A DNA stretch of 64,000 nt from Flavobacterium sp. YJ01 (GTDB lineage: Bacteria > Bacteroidota > Bacteroidia > Flavobacteriales > Flavobacteriaceae): the NCBI RefSeq assembly GCF_029320955.1, contig NZ_CP119757.1, positions 5,419,845 to 5,483,844 on the forward strand, given 5' to 3'. Below are positions 17,818 to 26,774 of this stretch, piece after piece. A program made the position numbers and the translations under genes. The notes under the pieces are model-generated. The model worked only from the letters and a program-made list of their open reading frames with translations. It had not been told where the DNA came from and made no database searches. How positions within the stretch are numbered: the stretch's first letter is position 1; the number at the start of each line of letters is the position of its first letter.

Positions 17818-17898
17818 TAACTTTTGATTGGCAAAATTTGTGACTAGAAAATAGTTTTAATGAAATGTATTTTAGCTAATTTTATAAAAAATTATCAG

Positions 17899-18477
17899 AT
17901 GAAAAATATAGCAATTTTAGTTTGGAGCGCATTATTTATGATAGCTTCGCAAGTTCAGGCTCAAACGAGTCATAAACCAAAAAAAGAAATTATGGCAAAA
18001 GAAACAATTTATCAATTTAAAGTTGAAGATTTATCAGGAGATACTTTTGACTTTGCATCTTTGAAAGGCAAAAAAATCATGATTGTCAATACGGCTTCAA
18101 AATGTGGTTTAACACCTCAATACAAAGATTTAGAAGCTATTTACAAACAATATAAAGATAAAGGTTTTGTAATTGTAGGTTTCCCGGCAAACAATTTTGC
18201 TTCGCAAGAACCTGGAACTGCTAAAGAAATTGAAACTTTCTGTCAGCAAAACTATGGTGTAACTTTTCCGATGATGAACAAAGTTTCTGTAAAAGGAAGC
18301 GATATGTGCGAAGTTTATAAATTCTTGACAGAGAAATCTAAAAACGGTTTGCAAGATTCTGAAGTAGAATGGAATTTTCAAAAATATTTGATCAATGAAA
18401 AAGGAGAATTGGTAAAAGTAATTAAACCAAGAACTTTAGTAACAGATCCGGAAGTTATTAATTGGATTAAAAGTTAA
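17899..18477 (+). CDS. Exported glutathione peroxidase (Cys type), 192 aa
   Basis: The ATG at 17899 is preferred over 17860 because it gives a clean signal peptide (MKNIAILVWSALFMIASQ, then VQAQ). The mature part is a glutathione-peroxidase fold: NTASKCGLTPQYKDLEAIYK carries the peroxidatic Cys in place of selenocysteine, FPANNFASQEPG is the second motif, and WNFQKYLI carries the Trp-Asn of the catalytic tetrad. Enzymes of this kind in bacteria usually use thioredoxin to reduce peroxides; here it would act in the periplasm. Monocistronic with a terminator at 18496. Confidence 0.9.
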   Translation: MKNIAILVWSALFMIASQVQAQTSHKPKKEIMAKETIYQFKVEDLSGDTFDFASLKGKKIMIVNTASKCGLTPQYKDLEAIYKQYKDKGFVIVGFPANNFASQEPGTAKEIETFCQQNYGVTFPMMNKVSVKGSDMCEVYKFLTEKSKNGLQDSEVEWNFQKYLINEKGELVKVIKPRTLVTDPEVINWIKS

Positions 18478-18495
18478 ACTATAACTATCTAAACC

Positions 18496-18540
18496 AAAAA
18501 ATCCACAAAATTGATGATTCAAGTTTGTGGATTTTTTTTT
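18496..18540 (+). terminator. Intrinsic terminator after glutathione peroxidase
   Basis: AAAAAATCCACAAA pairs with TTTGTGGATTTTTT across a 14-base loop, followed by T-run, 18 bases past the stop codon. Confidence 0.8.
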
Positions 18541-18634
18541 GAGGTTCAAAGAGGCAAAGTGACAAAGTTGCAAAGTTTTTTAAAATTTATTCTTGCGAAC
18601 TTTTGCGTAAACCATTGCGGTCTTTGCGGTTAAT

Positions 18635-19132
18635 TTACACCAAAATCAACTGCATAAAAACCAAATCTAGCCAATGATCAAATTTATAACCAACTTCGCG
18701 GATTGTTCCAGTTGCAACAAAGCCAAATTTTTCGTGAAAAGCAATACTTCCAGCATTATCAGCATCAATAGCGCCAATCATAACGTGATAGCCTTGTTCT
18801 TTTGCCAAATGAATTAATTCTGTCAAAAGCTTAGAACCAATTCCTTTTCCAACAATGTTATCGACTACATAAACAGAATGTTCTACAGTATATTGATAGC
18901 CTATTTTTTCGCGAAATTGTCCATAGCTTCCAAAACCAACCACTTCGCCATCTAAATCAGCAACAACAATCGGAAGATTTTTAGCTGTTTTATCTTCAAA
19001 CCATTTTTTTTGAACTTCTAGAGTCTGAATTTCGTAGCTATAATTGGCTGTTGTATGTAAAATGGAATGATTTACAATTTCTAGTATTTTTTGTAAATCG
19101 TTTTCAGTTGCCGGTCTTAAAATAATGCTCAT
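18635..19132 (-). CDS. GNAT N-acetyltransferase (phosphinothricin-acetyltransferase-like), 165 aa
   Basis: The chain starts IILRPATENDLQKILEIVNH and contains the acetyl-CoA-binding segment VVDNIVGKGIGSKLLTELIH (Q/RxxGxG/A variant), then GAIDADNAGSIAFHEKFGFV and EVGYKFDHWLDLVFMQLIL. The last two blocks are typical of the Pat/MddA subgroup that acetylates phosphinothricin, methionine sulfoximine or similar amino acids. Length fits the family. It starts 15 bases after the thioredoxin-fold gene ends, so the two are probably co-transcribed. Confidence 0.85.
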   Translation of the reverse strand: MSIILRPATENDLQKILEIVNHSILHTTANYSYEIQTLEVQKKWFEDKTAKNLPIVVADLDGEVVGFGSYGQFREKIGYQYTVEHSVYVVDNIVGKGIGSKLLTELIHLAKEQGYHVMIGAIDADNAGSIAFHEKFGFVATGTIREVGYKFDHWLDLVFMQLILV

Positions 19133-19146
19133 TGGTAATTATTATA

Positions 19147-20322
19147 TTATTTTTTGTTTAGTTCTGTTAGTAGCAAATCGGTTTCTTTAGAATCCCAACC
19201 CATTTCTTTTGCAATGGTTTTGGCTTTTTTAGCATATTCTAAAGCTTTCTTTTTGTCTTTTATTTTGTTGTAAAGTTTAGCTTCTAATAAACTTCCATCA
19301 TAAGAATTATTTAATTCTAAGGAATGATTAACCCAAAAAATAGCTTTTTTTAAACTTTCTGTATCGTTAATATGTTTGAAATAGGTGTTTCCAATTTCCT
19401 TTAAGAAACTAGCGTCGTTCCAAACTAATTTTTGAGTGTCTTCAAGAGTTACTTTTTTATAAAAGTCCCATTTTTCAGTTCTTTCAGCCAAAGTTAAATC
19501 ATATTTAAAAACCAAAGAATCTGTTTTTTGAAGACGTATAGATTTGGCAATTTCTCTTTGTTTATAATAATTTACAGTATCTAAATTATCAACAAGCGGA
19601 CGAAGCAACTCATTTACAATGTTTTCAATCTTTTTATCAACTCTGCTTTGCGAAGCTGCAGCCGCAAATTCTTTTTGATGCTGTAAAACAAACTGAAATT
19701 CTCTCGATTTAATATCTGTAACACCATTTGCAATAACTCTCCAATTCAACTCGCTAATTAATTGTTTGTCAGATTGTGTATTTAAATAAATATGCGTTGC
19801 TGGAGATAATTCTGTTCTGTCTTTTCCTTTTTTTAAAGTATTCAAATAAGTGAAAAAATTATCAGAATTACTTGGATCTGCCATAAATTCTTTCTCTAAA
19901 TAAGGCAATTGCATTTTTGGATTTAGAGAATATTGAAGTTCATTTAAAAATTCTGCTTTTTTCATTTCTCCTTTCAAAGCATAAATTAAATTTTCGTTAG
20001 AATCTAAAAACAAGAAAGTTGGCAAAGATTTGGTTTTGAATTTATCCTTTAAAGCAATTCCTTCTTCTTTTTCAATATTTTTATAAGTACAGATAAAATT
20101 CTTATTCAAGAAATCTTTTACGGCAGAATCGTTTAAAACCTCGCTTTTCATCAAATTGCAATGCGGACACCAATCTGCATATAACATTACAAAAAGAGGT
20201 TTAGATTCTTTTCTAGCCGTTTCTAAAGCAGTTTTGTACGGAATATCGACAGGAACAAATTGATTTTGAGAAATAACGGTTTGAAAAGTGACTGCTAAAA
20301 AGGCTATAAGTAAGAAACGCAT
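19147..20322 (-). CDS. Periplasmic thioredoxin-fold protein with TPR-like C-terminus, 391 aa
   Basis: A signal peptide (residues 1-18) precedes a thioredoxin-like domain at about 25-130, with the active site MLYADWCPHCNLMKSE (CPHC) and the cis-Pro segment KTKSLPTFLFLDSNE. The rest is helical, ending in a TPR-like stretch (AIFWVNHSLELNNSYDGSLL; AKLYNKIKDKKKALEYAKKA). CPHC thioredoxin-fold proteins in the Bacteroidetes periplasm act as disulfide reductants or isomerases; the partner is unknown. A CAAATATA (minus strand TATATTTG) -7 element lies at 20356-20363. Confidence 0.82.
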   Translation of the reverse strand: MRFLLIAFLAVTFQTVISQNQFVPVDIPYKTALETARKESKPLFVMLYADWCPHCNLMKSEVLNDSAVKDFLNKNFICTYKNIEKEEGIALKDKFKTKSLPTFLFLDSNENLIYALKGEMKKAEFLNELQYSLNPKMQLPYLEKEFMADPSNSDNFFTYLNTLKKGKDRTELSPATHIYLNTQSDKQLISELNWRVIANGVTDIKSREFQFVLQHQKEFAAAASQSRVDKKIENIVNELLRPLVDNLDTVNYYKQREIAKSIRLQKTDSLVFKYDLTLAERTEKWDFYKKVTLEDTQKLVWNDASFLKEIGNTYFKHINDTESLKKAIFWVNHSLELNNSYDGSLLEAKLYNKIKDKKKALEYAKKAKTIAKEMGWDSKETDLLLTELNKK

Positions 20323-20428
20323 ATCGAGTTGGCTTTTATTAATTATTCGATTTTACAAATATATTTCCTTTTTCGGGAAAGAGCCTTAATATATTCCTAA
20401 TTATAATTTAAATGAACTGCGAAGTTTG

Positions 20429-20436
20429 TAACTTTG
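20429..20436 (+). promoter_or_regulatory. -7 promoter element of menD
   Basis: TAACTTTG matches TAnnTTTG and lies 64 bases before the menD ATG. No good TTTG is seen at the -33 distance. Confidence 0.45.
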
Positions 20437-20499
20437 TATGCAACATGAAGAAAATCGAGATTACAGATTTTCTTTCTAAAAAAGTAATACACGACTAGA

Positions 20500-22161
20500 A
20501 TGATTTACCCCAAAATAGCGCTTGCACAAAGCATTATCGAAATTTTATCTGCCAAAGGGATTGTCAATATTATTATTTCTCCAGGATCTAGAAATGCACC
20601 CTTAACCATCGGATTTGCTCAAAATTCTAATTTTAAATGTTATAGCATCGCAGACGAACGTTGTGCCGCTTTTTTTGCTTTAGGAATTGCTCAGCAAACC
20701 AAAGAGCCAACTGCAGTTGTTTGTACTTCTGGATCAGCTTTGTTAAATTATTACCCAGCTTTTGCAGAAGCTTTTTACAGCCAGATTCCGCTAATTGTGA
20801 TTTCTGCAGATCGTCCGCAGAATAAAATAGATATTGGCGATGGACAAACCATTCGTCAAGAAAATGTTTTTGCAAATCATTCTGTTTTTAATGCTAATTT
20901 GACAGAAGATGCTTCAGATGAAAATGATTTAAAAATCAATTTAGCAATAGAAACTGCTATTCGATTAAAAGGTCCCGTTCATATTAATGCTCCTTTTGAA
21001 GAACCATTATATGAAACTACAGAAGAGCTTTCGGTGCAACCAAAAATTACAAATCAGGTTGAAGAAGTTACTGAAAAAGTGATCAGAAACAGTGATGAAA
21101 TTATTTCTGTTTGGAATAATGCCAAGCGAAAATTAATCTTAGTCGGAGTAAATGAAGCTAATGTTATAGAAAAAGAAATTATCGAAAATCTAGCTTTAGA
21201 TCCTTCAATTGTGGTTTTGACAGAAACTACGTCTAACTTACATCATCCAAATTTTATTAATTCAATTGATACTTTAATTACGCCTTTTGATGATTCTGAT
21301 TTTGCAGCATTTAATCCTGAAGTTTTAGTGACTTTTGGTGGAATGGTAGTTTCAAAAAGAATCAAAGGATTTTTAAGAAAATACAAACCAAAACATCATT
21401 GGCATATTGATACGCTTCGTGCTTATGATACGTTTGGTGCATTGACTAAACATTTTGAAATGCAACCAAATGATTTTTTCAAAGATTTGCTTTCTAAAAC
21501 ATCTTTTGTAAAAAGTAATTATTTCAAAAACATCGATACTGTTTATAAGTCGAGATTAAATAAAAGAAAAGAGTATTTAAGTCAAATAAATTTTTCAGAT
21601 TTTAAAGTGTTTGAAAAAGTAATAGAATCTCTTCCTATAAGCAGCCAGCTTCAAATTAGTAATAGTTCTGCGATTCGTTACGCCCAATTAATTGATATTG
21701 ATGAATCAATTGAAGTTTTTTGCAATCGTGGAACCAGCGGAATCGATGGAAGTACTTCTACAGCAATCGGAGCAGCAGTTGGAAATGAAAAACAAACAAT
21801 TTTCATTACAGGAGATATTAGCTTTTTATACGACAGCAATGCGCTTTGGAATGCGTACATCCCTAGTAATTTCAAAATCATTATTGTAAATAATGGAGGA
21901 GGAGGGATTTTTAGAATCCTCCCTGGACATCAAGAAAAGCCTGTTTTTAATACTTATTTCGAAACTTCTCACCATTTAACTGCTGAACATTTGGCTAAGA
22001 TGTATGGATTTAATTATTTAAAAGCTTCTGACGAAAAATCATTACAAAATGGTATTCAGGAAATGTATAGTCAAAATGATATTCCCGTGATTTTAGAAAT
22101 TTTTACTCCAACAACAGAAAATGATAAAGTTCTGAAACAGTATTTTAAACAATTAATATAG
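20500..22161 (+). CDS. menD: MenD, 2-succinyl-5-enolpyruvyl-6-hydroxy-3-cyclohexene-1-carboxylate synthase, 553 aa
   Basis: A thiamine-diphosphate enzyme of menaquinone synthesis that joins isochorismate and 2-oxoglutarate. The N-terminal pyrimidine-binding domain has IISPGSRNAPLTIGFAQ and the conserved Glu near ADERCAAFFALGIA. The C-terminal domain has NRGTSGIDGSTSTAIGAA, the diphosphate motif GDISFLYDSNALWN and VNNGGGGIFRILPGHQE, a MenD-specific block. Length agrees with the family. It begins the scattered men set (menD, menB, menA, menC); menF and menE are not in the window. A 17-codon ORF ends one base before the ATG. Confidence 0.96.
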   Translation: MIYPKIALAQSIIEILSAKGIVNIIISPGSRNAPLTIGFAQNSNFKCYSIADERCAAFFALGIAQQTKEPTAVVCTSGSALLNYYPAFAEAFYSQIPLIVISADRPQNKIDIGDGQTIRQENVFANHSVFNANLTEDASDENDLKINLAIETAIRLKGPVHINAPFEEPLYETTEELSVQPKITNQVEEVTEKVIRNSDEIISVWNNAKRKLILVGVNEANVIEKEIIENLALDPSIVVLTETTSNLHHPNFINSIDTLITPFDDSDFAAFNPEVLVTFGGMVVSKRIKGFLRKYKPKHHWHIDTLRAYDTFGALTKHFEMQPNDFFKDLLSKTSFVKSNYFKNIDTVYKSRLNKRKEYLSQINFSDFKVFEKVIESLPISSQLQISNSSAIRYAQLIDIDESIEVFCNRGTSGIDGSTSTAIGAAVGNEKQTIFITGDISFLYDSNALWNAYIPSNFKIIIVNNGGGGIFRILPGHQEKPVFNTYFETSHHLTAEHLAKMYGFNYLKASDEKSLQNGIQEMYSQNDIPVILEIFTPTTENDKVLKQYFKQLI

Positions 22162-22249
22162 TTTGTAAGTTAAATATTGTTAAAAATTATTTTTGCTTTA
22201 AAATATGTTTTAATATTGGCGTATAATAATAACCAATATAATAAGCATT

Positions 22250-22591
22250 ATGAGCAAAAGAAACGAGTTAATACTCAAGTATGCAGCAGATTTAAAAGAA
22301 AAGTGTGGAGTAACTCCAAATATGGATCTACTTACTAAAGTAACAATTGGATGCGGGCCATCAATCTATAATGATGATTCGTCAACTGTAGCTGGAAGTC
22401 AGCAATCTGAATTGGATACGGTGAAAAACAACTTTTTAGTTAAAAAATTAGGTTTAAAAGACGGACCTGAATTATTAGAAGCAATTCATTCTGTTTTAGA
22501 GAAATACGGAAAATCTAATAAGCACAAATACAGAGCTGTAGTATATTATTTGTTGACATTACATTTCAAGAAAGAAAGTATCTACAAATAG
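22250..22591 (+). CDS. DUF2853 family protein, 113 aa
   Basis: A small soluble protein containing the family block CGVTPNMDLLTKVTIGCGPS and, later, KHKYRAVVYYLLTLHFKKES. Solved structures of the family are helical, but no function is known to me. It lies 88 bases after menD on the same strand and ends at a bidirectional terminator, so it may be co-transcribed with menD. Confidence 0.8.
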   Translation: MSKRNELILKYAADLKEKCGVTPNMDLLTKVTIGCGPSIYNDDSSTVAGSQQSELDTVKNNFLVKKLGLKDGPELLEAIHSVLEKYGKSNKHKYRAVVYYLLTLHFKKESIYK

Positions 22592-22600
22592 CTAAAAAAT

Positions 22601-22627
22601 AAAAGCGCCAATTAAGGCGCTTTTTGT
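22601..22627. terminator. Bidirectional terminator between DUF2853 and M28 peptidase genes
   Basis: AAAAGCGCC pairs with GGCGCTTTT; A-run on the left and T-run on the right serve both convergent genes, which end at 22591 and 22636. Confidence 0.85.
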
Positions 22628-22635
22628 TTTCTATT

Positions 22636-23982
22636 TTATCGTATCGGAATAGGAAATACAGGAAGACTTGCATGCCCTAAAGCATCTACAGATTGTACGG
22701 CAAAAAAGTAATTGTCTTTAGAATATGGAATTTCAATTTGAGTTTCTTTTGTGAAAAAAGTTTTTTCCCAATGAGAAGACGCCGTTTCTCTCATTAAAAT
22801 TTGATAACCGTAAGGGGCCTTTTCAGGAGCAGACCAAATAAGCGTAGAAGAATTAGAAAGTTTCTTTACTTCGATTCCAACATTTGTAGGTGATTTTGGC
22901 GATGATGCTAAATTTGCCAGAGTAGCTAAGTTAGCACAAGTATTTTTTCTTAGATATTCAAAGTCCATAAATTCAGGAAGATCTCCATAAACTACATTGT
23001 TTTCTGTTCTCAAATCTTGATGCTGATGATCGAAATTTTCATTCATTTCGCATAAACGAACTGCTGTAAATCCGTTTTGGCTAAATGGCGTATGATCTCC
23101 ACCACGAAGAAAACGATCATTTCTATAAACCAATTTAACCGATAACTGATCTACGTATTGCTCTGTAGTAGTTTTAATGTAACGCGCCAATAATCTCGAC
23201 GGACTGTCATTATCTCGGCTTGTTGCTTTTCGCATTTTTGATTCTTCCTCAGTTTCTAAATATGGAATAGTTTCACTAAAAACACGAACCTGAGTATTAT
23301 CTCTCAAATTTGTACCGCTAGATAAGCTGTTTCCAATCATATCGTTGTTAAGCATTGCCATGATATTCCAATTAGAAGCTTTTGCTTTTTCAGCAAGATA
23401 GCGTGCACCAATAAGTCCTTGTTCTTCTCCAGTAACAGCTACAAAAATAATGGTAGCAGAAAAAGATCTTTTACTCATCACTTTTGCTAATTCAATTAAG
23501 GCAGCAACTCCAGAACCGTCATCGTTAGCGCCAGGAGCATTAGATTTAACATTCATTACATCAGTCACACGAGAATCTAGATGTCCGCTTATGATAAGAA
23601 CACGATCATCGGTAGGATCTGTGCCTTTTAGAGTTGCCATTACATTTCCTATATAACTGTCGGCGGGAATTCTTTTGCCATCTGCTTTTGCAGTAAAATA
23701 ATCAATAGTTGCCGTTAATCTTCCGCCAGATTCGAGAGCAGCTTTGTCAAACTCACTTTTAACCCATTGCTGAGCAGCGCCCATTCCTTTTGTTTTGCTT
23801 TTAGTATCGCTTAAAGTATGTCTTGTTCCAAAAGAAACTAATTTATGAATAGTTGCTTCAAGATTTTCAGTTTTGATTTCGCTAATCATTTTCTTTATTT
23901 CTGGATCTTCAGCAACTTGCGATAAAGAAAGTTGTGTAAAAACTAAAAAAGAAAAAATGGAGTAAAGTACAGTCTTTTTCAT
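22636..23982 (-). CDS. Secreted M28-family zinc aminopeptidase, about 448 aa
   Basis: The ATG at 23982 (MKKTVLYSIFSFLVFTQLSL) is chosen over 24012 because it begins the signal peptide and because a TAAATTTG -7 element (24010-24017, minus strand) overlaps the longer start. Zinc ligands of the M28 fold are visible: SGHLDSRV (His), PGANDDGSGVAAL (Asp), TGEEQGLIGARY (Glu pair), NNDMIGN (Asp) and GGDHTPFSQNGF (His). The last 85 residues form a fibronectin type III-like domain (STLIWSAPEKAPYGYQILM). It probably cleaves N-terminal residues from peptides outside the cytoplasm. Confidence 0.9.
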   Translation of the reverse strand: MKKTVLYSIFSFLVFTQLSLSQVAEDPEIKKMISEIKTENLEATIHKLVSFGTRHTLSDTKSKTKGMGAAQQWVKSEFDKAALESGGRLTATIDYFTAKADGKRIPADSYIGNVMATLKGTDPTDDRVLIISGHLDSRVTDVMNVKSNAPGANDDGSGVAALIELAKVMSKRSFSATIIFVAVTGEEQGLIGARYLAEKAKASNWNIMAMLNNDMIGNSLSSGTNLRDNTQVRVFSETIPYLETEEESKMRKATSRDNDSPSRLLARYIKTTTEQYVDQLSVKLVYRNDRFLRGGDHTPFSQNGFTAVRLCEMNENFDHQHQDLRTENNVVYGDLPEFMDFEYLRKNTCANLATLANLASSPKSPTNVGIEVKKLSNSSTLIWSAPEKAPYGYQILMRETASSHWEKTFFTKETQIEIPYSKDNYFFAVQSVDALGHASLPVFPIPIR

Positions 23983-24062
23983 TGATTTGGGATTAATTAT
24001 AGATATTTCCAAATTTAACTAAAAATTGATTAGTCTATAAAGTGTTTTTATCTAAAACATTT

Positions 24063-24095
24063 TTTGTTTTACCATTTTCAAACTTCGTACCTTTG
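24063..24095 (+). promoter_or_regulatory. Promoter for the CvfB-like gene
   Basis: TTTG (24063-24066), 21 bases and TACCTTTG (24088-24095) fit the Bacteroidetes consensus, with the spacer slightly long. The ATG is 45 bases downstream. Confidence 0.6.
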
Positions 24096-24139
24096 CACCT
24101 CACAAACTTAGTTGTATATCAACTTAGAATATTTAGAAA

Positions 24140-24991
24140 ATGCTAGAAATAGGAAAATACAATACCCTAACTATATTGCGTGATACCAAAGTTGGTTTGT
24201 TTTTAGGAAATCCTGAAAGCGATCCGGATGGGATTCATGATGTTTTACTCCCAAATAAATATGTTCCAAAAGTATTTGAAATTGGAGAAGAACTGATTGT
24301 TTTTGTTTATTTGGATCACGAACAACGACCAGTTGCAACAACTTTAGTTCCTTATATTTTATTAAATGAATTTGCTCTTTTAAGAGTGAATTATATTAAT
24401 AATGTCGGGGCTTTTATGGATTGGGGTATGGAAAAAGATATTCTTGTTCCTTTTAAAGAACAAGCGCGTCCGATGGAAAAAGGAAAACGTTATTTAGTTT
24501 ATCTGTACATGGATAAACAAACAAATCGTTTAGTAGCTTCAAGCAAAACAAATCAGTTTTTAAGCAATGATAAGCTGACAGTTGAAAAGGGAGAAGAAGT
24601 TGATATTATCGTTTCTCATATTACTGATATGGGAATCAATGTAATTATAAACGAGCAGCATAAAGGCCTTTTATACAAAGATGAAGTTTATGACGATTCG
24701 ATAAGAACTGGAGACAGAATGCGCGGATTTATAAAAAACATTCGTCCTGACAATAAAATTGATGTCGCAATTCAAGCACAAGGTTTTGAAAGTATCGAAC
24801 CAAATGCTGAGAAAATTTTAAGTGAATTGAGAGCAAGCAGAGGTTTTCTTCGTTTGAATGATAATTCGCATCCAGAAGATATTAAGACCGTTTTGAAAAT
24901 GAGCAAAAAATCATTTAAGAAAGCAATAGGTTCTTTATACAAAGAAAAACTAATAGAAATCAAGGAAGACGGAATCTATCTTATAAATTAA
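24140..24991 (+). CDS. CvfB-like S1-domain RNA-binding protein, 283 aa
   Basis: The protein is built of S1-type beta-barrel units: an N-terminal unit (GLFLGNPESDPDGIHDVLLP), a second with LRVNYINNVGAFMDWGMEKD, and a third with VDIIVSHITDMGINVIINEQ. A winged-helix region closes it (DNSHPEDIKTVLKMSKKSFK). This order is that of the CvfB/YitL family, which binds RNA and affects virulence or stress gene expression in Firmicutes. The role in Flavobacteria is not defined. A hairpin terminator follows at 25091. Confidence 0.87.
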   Translation: MLEIGKYNTLTILRDTKVGLFLGNPESDPDGIHDVLLPNKYVPKVFEIGEELIVFVYLDHEQRPVATTLVPYILLNEFALLRVNYINNVGAFMDWGMEKDILVPFKEQARPMEKGKRYLVYLYMDKQTNRLVASSKTNQFLSNDKLTVEKGEEVDIIVSHITDMGINVIINEQHKGLLYKDEVYDDSIRTGDRMRGFIKNIRPDNKIDVAIQAQGFESIEPNAEKILSELRASRGFLRLNDNSHPEDIKTVLKMSKKSFKKAIGSLYKEKLIEIKEDGIYLIN

Positions 24992-25778
24992 ATTCCAATA
25001 TTTTAAATTCCAAATTCCAAGTGTAATCTATAATTTTTGGAATTTAAAAATTTGAAATTTATTTTGCGCTAGCAAAATTATTATAACACAAAAGGCTGCT
25101 CATTACGAGCAGCCTTTCGCTTTTTATTCTAGTTTTAAAAAAAATTGTAATTAAAAAAAAACAGAAATAAAATAATTCGAATCCCTCTCAGGATAATAGC
25201 TTTATAAATTTTAGAAATTACCCTATCGACGGTATGTCTTTTAAATAATTTGATGCATAAATCTTAAAAGCAAAAAGATAATTTCACGGCTTAACCATTG
25301 GTTTATAAAATAACTTTTAGAAAGTGTGAATTAGTACTTTTCCTCTTTCGTTATCATTTATATACTAATTATAGATACAATTCTAACTTTTAACCTTAGG
25401 TGTTACTTTTTTCTCTTTGAAGTTTCGACTAACACATAAATCATTTGCTCCTTGTTTTGAGGTCTATTAATTAAAACCCTAAAAAAATGAGCGACAAATT
25501 TTTTAAATTTTCTCAAAAAAATCATTTTTTAGGTTAATAAATCAGTGAAAGAAAATCAATCTGAAATCTGATAAATAAAATGTATCTTATTGATTTCTAG
25601 GGTGTAAAATTAATTATTATTTTTCTAAACTAATGTTAAAAAATGTTATTTTTTGTAAGTAAATACCAATTGTTAACATTGCTAGATAATTTGCTAAAGA
25701 CTTAAAGTAATTTGAGTAGGTAAAATAGGAAAAATGCCTTATTTTTACGCTATAATTATTTTAAACAAAAAAATCAAA
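24992..25778. other. Long gap between CvfB-like gene and menB
   Basis: The first 75 bases are an AT-rich inverted repeat built from AAATTCCAA and TTGGAATTT words, followed by the terminator at 25091. From 25130 to 25778 no convincing gene, RNA or repeat could be recognised; only very short chance ORFs are present. The last 100 bases must contain the menB promoter, but no clear TAnnTTTG is seen close to the start. Confidence 0.5.
25091..25127 (+). terminator. Terminator downstream of the CvfB-like gene
   Basis: A perfect 11-bp stem (AAAGGCTGCTC with GAGCAGCCTTT), five-base loop, then CGCTTTTTATT. Confidence 0.75.
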
Positions 25779-26612
25779 ATGGATTGGATTACAGCCAAAG
25801 AATTTGAAGATATAACCTATAAAAAATGTAATGGAGTAGCGAGAATAGCCTTTAACAGACCAAATGTTAGAAATGCTTTCCGTCCTAAAACTACTTCAGA
25901 ATTATACCAAGCTTTTTATGATGCACAAGAGGATACTTCAATTGGAGTAGTTTTGCTTTCTGCTGAAGGTCCTTCGACTAAAGATGGAGTTTATTCTTTC
26001 TGTAGTGGTGGTGATCAAAATGCGCGCGGACATCAAGGATATGTTGGAGAAGACGGACAACATCGTTTGAATATTCTAGAAGTACAGCGTTTAATTCGTT
26101 TTATGCCAAAAGTTGTAATTGCTGTTGTTCCTGGCTGGGCTGTTGGTGGTGGACATAGTTTACACGTAGTTTGCGATATGACGCTTGCAAGTAAAGAACA
26201 CGCTATTTTTAAACAAACAGATGCTGACGTAACAAGTTTTGACGGTGGTTACGGTTCGGCATATTTGGCTAAAATGGTCGGTCAGAAAAAAGCACGTGAA
26301 ATTTTCTTTTTAGGTAGAAATTACTCTGCGCAAGAAGCTTTTGAAATGGGAATGGTAAATGCTGTAATTCCCCATGACGAATTAGAAGCTACCGCTTACG
26401 AATGGGCTCAAGAAATCCTTCAGAAATCGCCAACTTCTATAAAAATGCTGAAATTTGCCATGAACTTAACAGACGACGGAATGGTCGGACAACAAGTTTT
26501 TGCGGGAGAAGCAACTCGTTTAGCTTACATGACCGAAGAAGCTAAAGAAGGAAGAAATGCTTTCTTAGAAAAAAGAAAACCAAACTTTGGTGAAAATAAA
26601 TGGTTGCCATAA
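25779..26612 (+). CDS. menB: MenB, 1,4-dihydroxy-2-naphthoyl-CoA synthase, 277 aa
   Basis: A crotonase-fold enzyme that closes the naphthoate ring of o-succinylbenzoyl-CoA. The start at 25779 (MDWITAKEFEDITYKK) is chosen because the family begins there; the 15 extra codons upstream look untranslated. MenB marks are FCSGGDQNARGHQGYVGE, the oxyanion-hole segment VPGWAVGGGHSLHVVCDMTL and TDADVTSFDGGYGSAYLAKM with its catalytic Asp/Tyr. The length matches other MenB proteins. It is followed by menA after a repeat-filled gap. Confidence 0.96.
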   Translation: MDWITAKEFEDITYKKCNGVARIAFNRPNVRNAFRPKTTSELYQAFYDAQEDTSIGVVLLSAEGPSTKDGVYSFCSGGDQNARGHQGYVGEDGQHRLNILEVQRLIRFMPKVVIAVVPGWAVGGGHSLHVVCDMTLASKEHAIFKQTDADVTSFDGGYGSAYLAKMVGQKKAREIFFLGRNYSAQEAFEMGMVNAVIPHDELEATAYEWAQEILQKSPTSIKMLKFAMNLTDDGMVGQQVFAGEATRLAYMTEEAKEGRNAFLEKRKPNFGENKWLP

Positions 26613-26774
26613 ATATTTTAGATTTTAGATCGCAGATTTTAGATTTTATCTAAACTGAGATCTGATTTTAAATTAAAAACAATACTTTTTAGGTTGCAGA
26701 TTTTAGATTAATAAAATTCAACACAAGTTGAAATAATCTAAAATCTAAACTCTAAAATCTAAAATTTAAAAATA
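26613..26774. repeat. AT-rich palindromic repeat between menB and menA
   Basis: GATTTTAGATT words on the left are mirrored by AATCTAAAATC words on the right, around a central hairpin TTCAAC-ACAA-GTTGAA (26717-26732). The whole gap between menB and menA consists of this inverted array. Similar word arrays occur at gene borders elsewhere in Flavobacterium. Confidence 0.6.

Larger units (their letters stand above)
16989..17859. other. Long gap: phased A-tracts, two short ORFs, degenerate reading frame
   Basis: This 870-base gap holds the sigma promoter and the A-tract array on its left, two short plus-strand ORFs (17272..17406 and 17419..17490), and an open frame without an ATG at 17548-17706. 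That frame encodes residues such as KYKPFENILKQVWHLGVKKI and ends in TAA. A strong plus-strand terminator stands at 17777. A terminator with no clear gene before it suggests that a short gene, a small RNA or a decayed gene is transcribed rightwards here. Confidence 0.5.

Noticed and set aside
20445..20498. 17-codon ORF (MKKIEITDFLSKKVIHD) ending one base before the menD ATG, as a possible leader peptide
   Set aside because: The start would lie only a few bases from the predicted transcription start, there is no run of a regulatory amino acid, and no attenuator hairpin is visible.
25488..25538. 16-codon ORF in the gap before menB (MSDKFFKFSQKNHFLG)
   Set aside because: Too short, no ribosome site, and no supporting promoter or terminator; likely chance.
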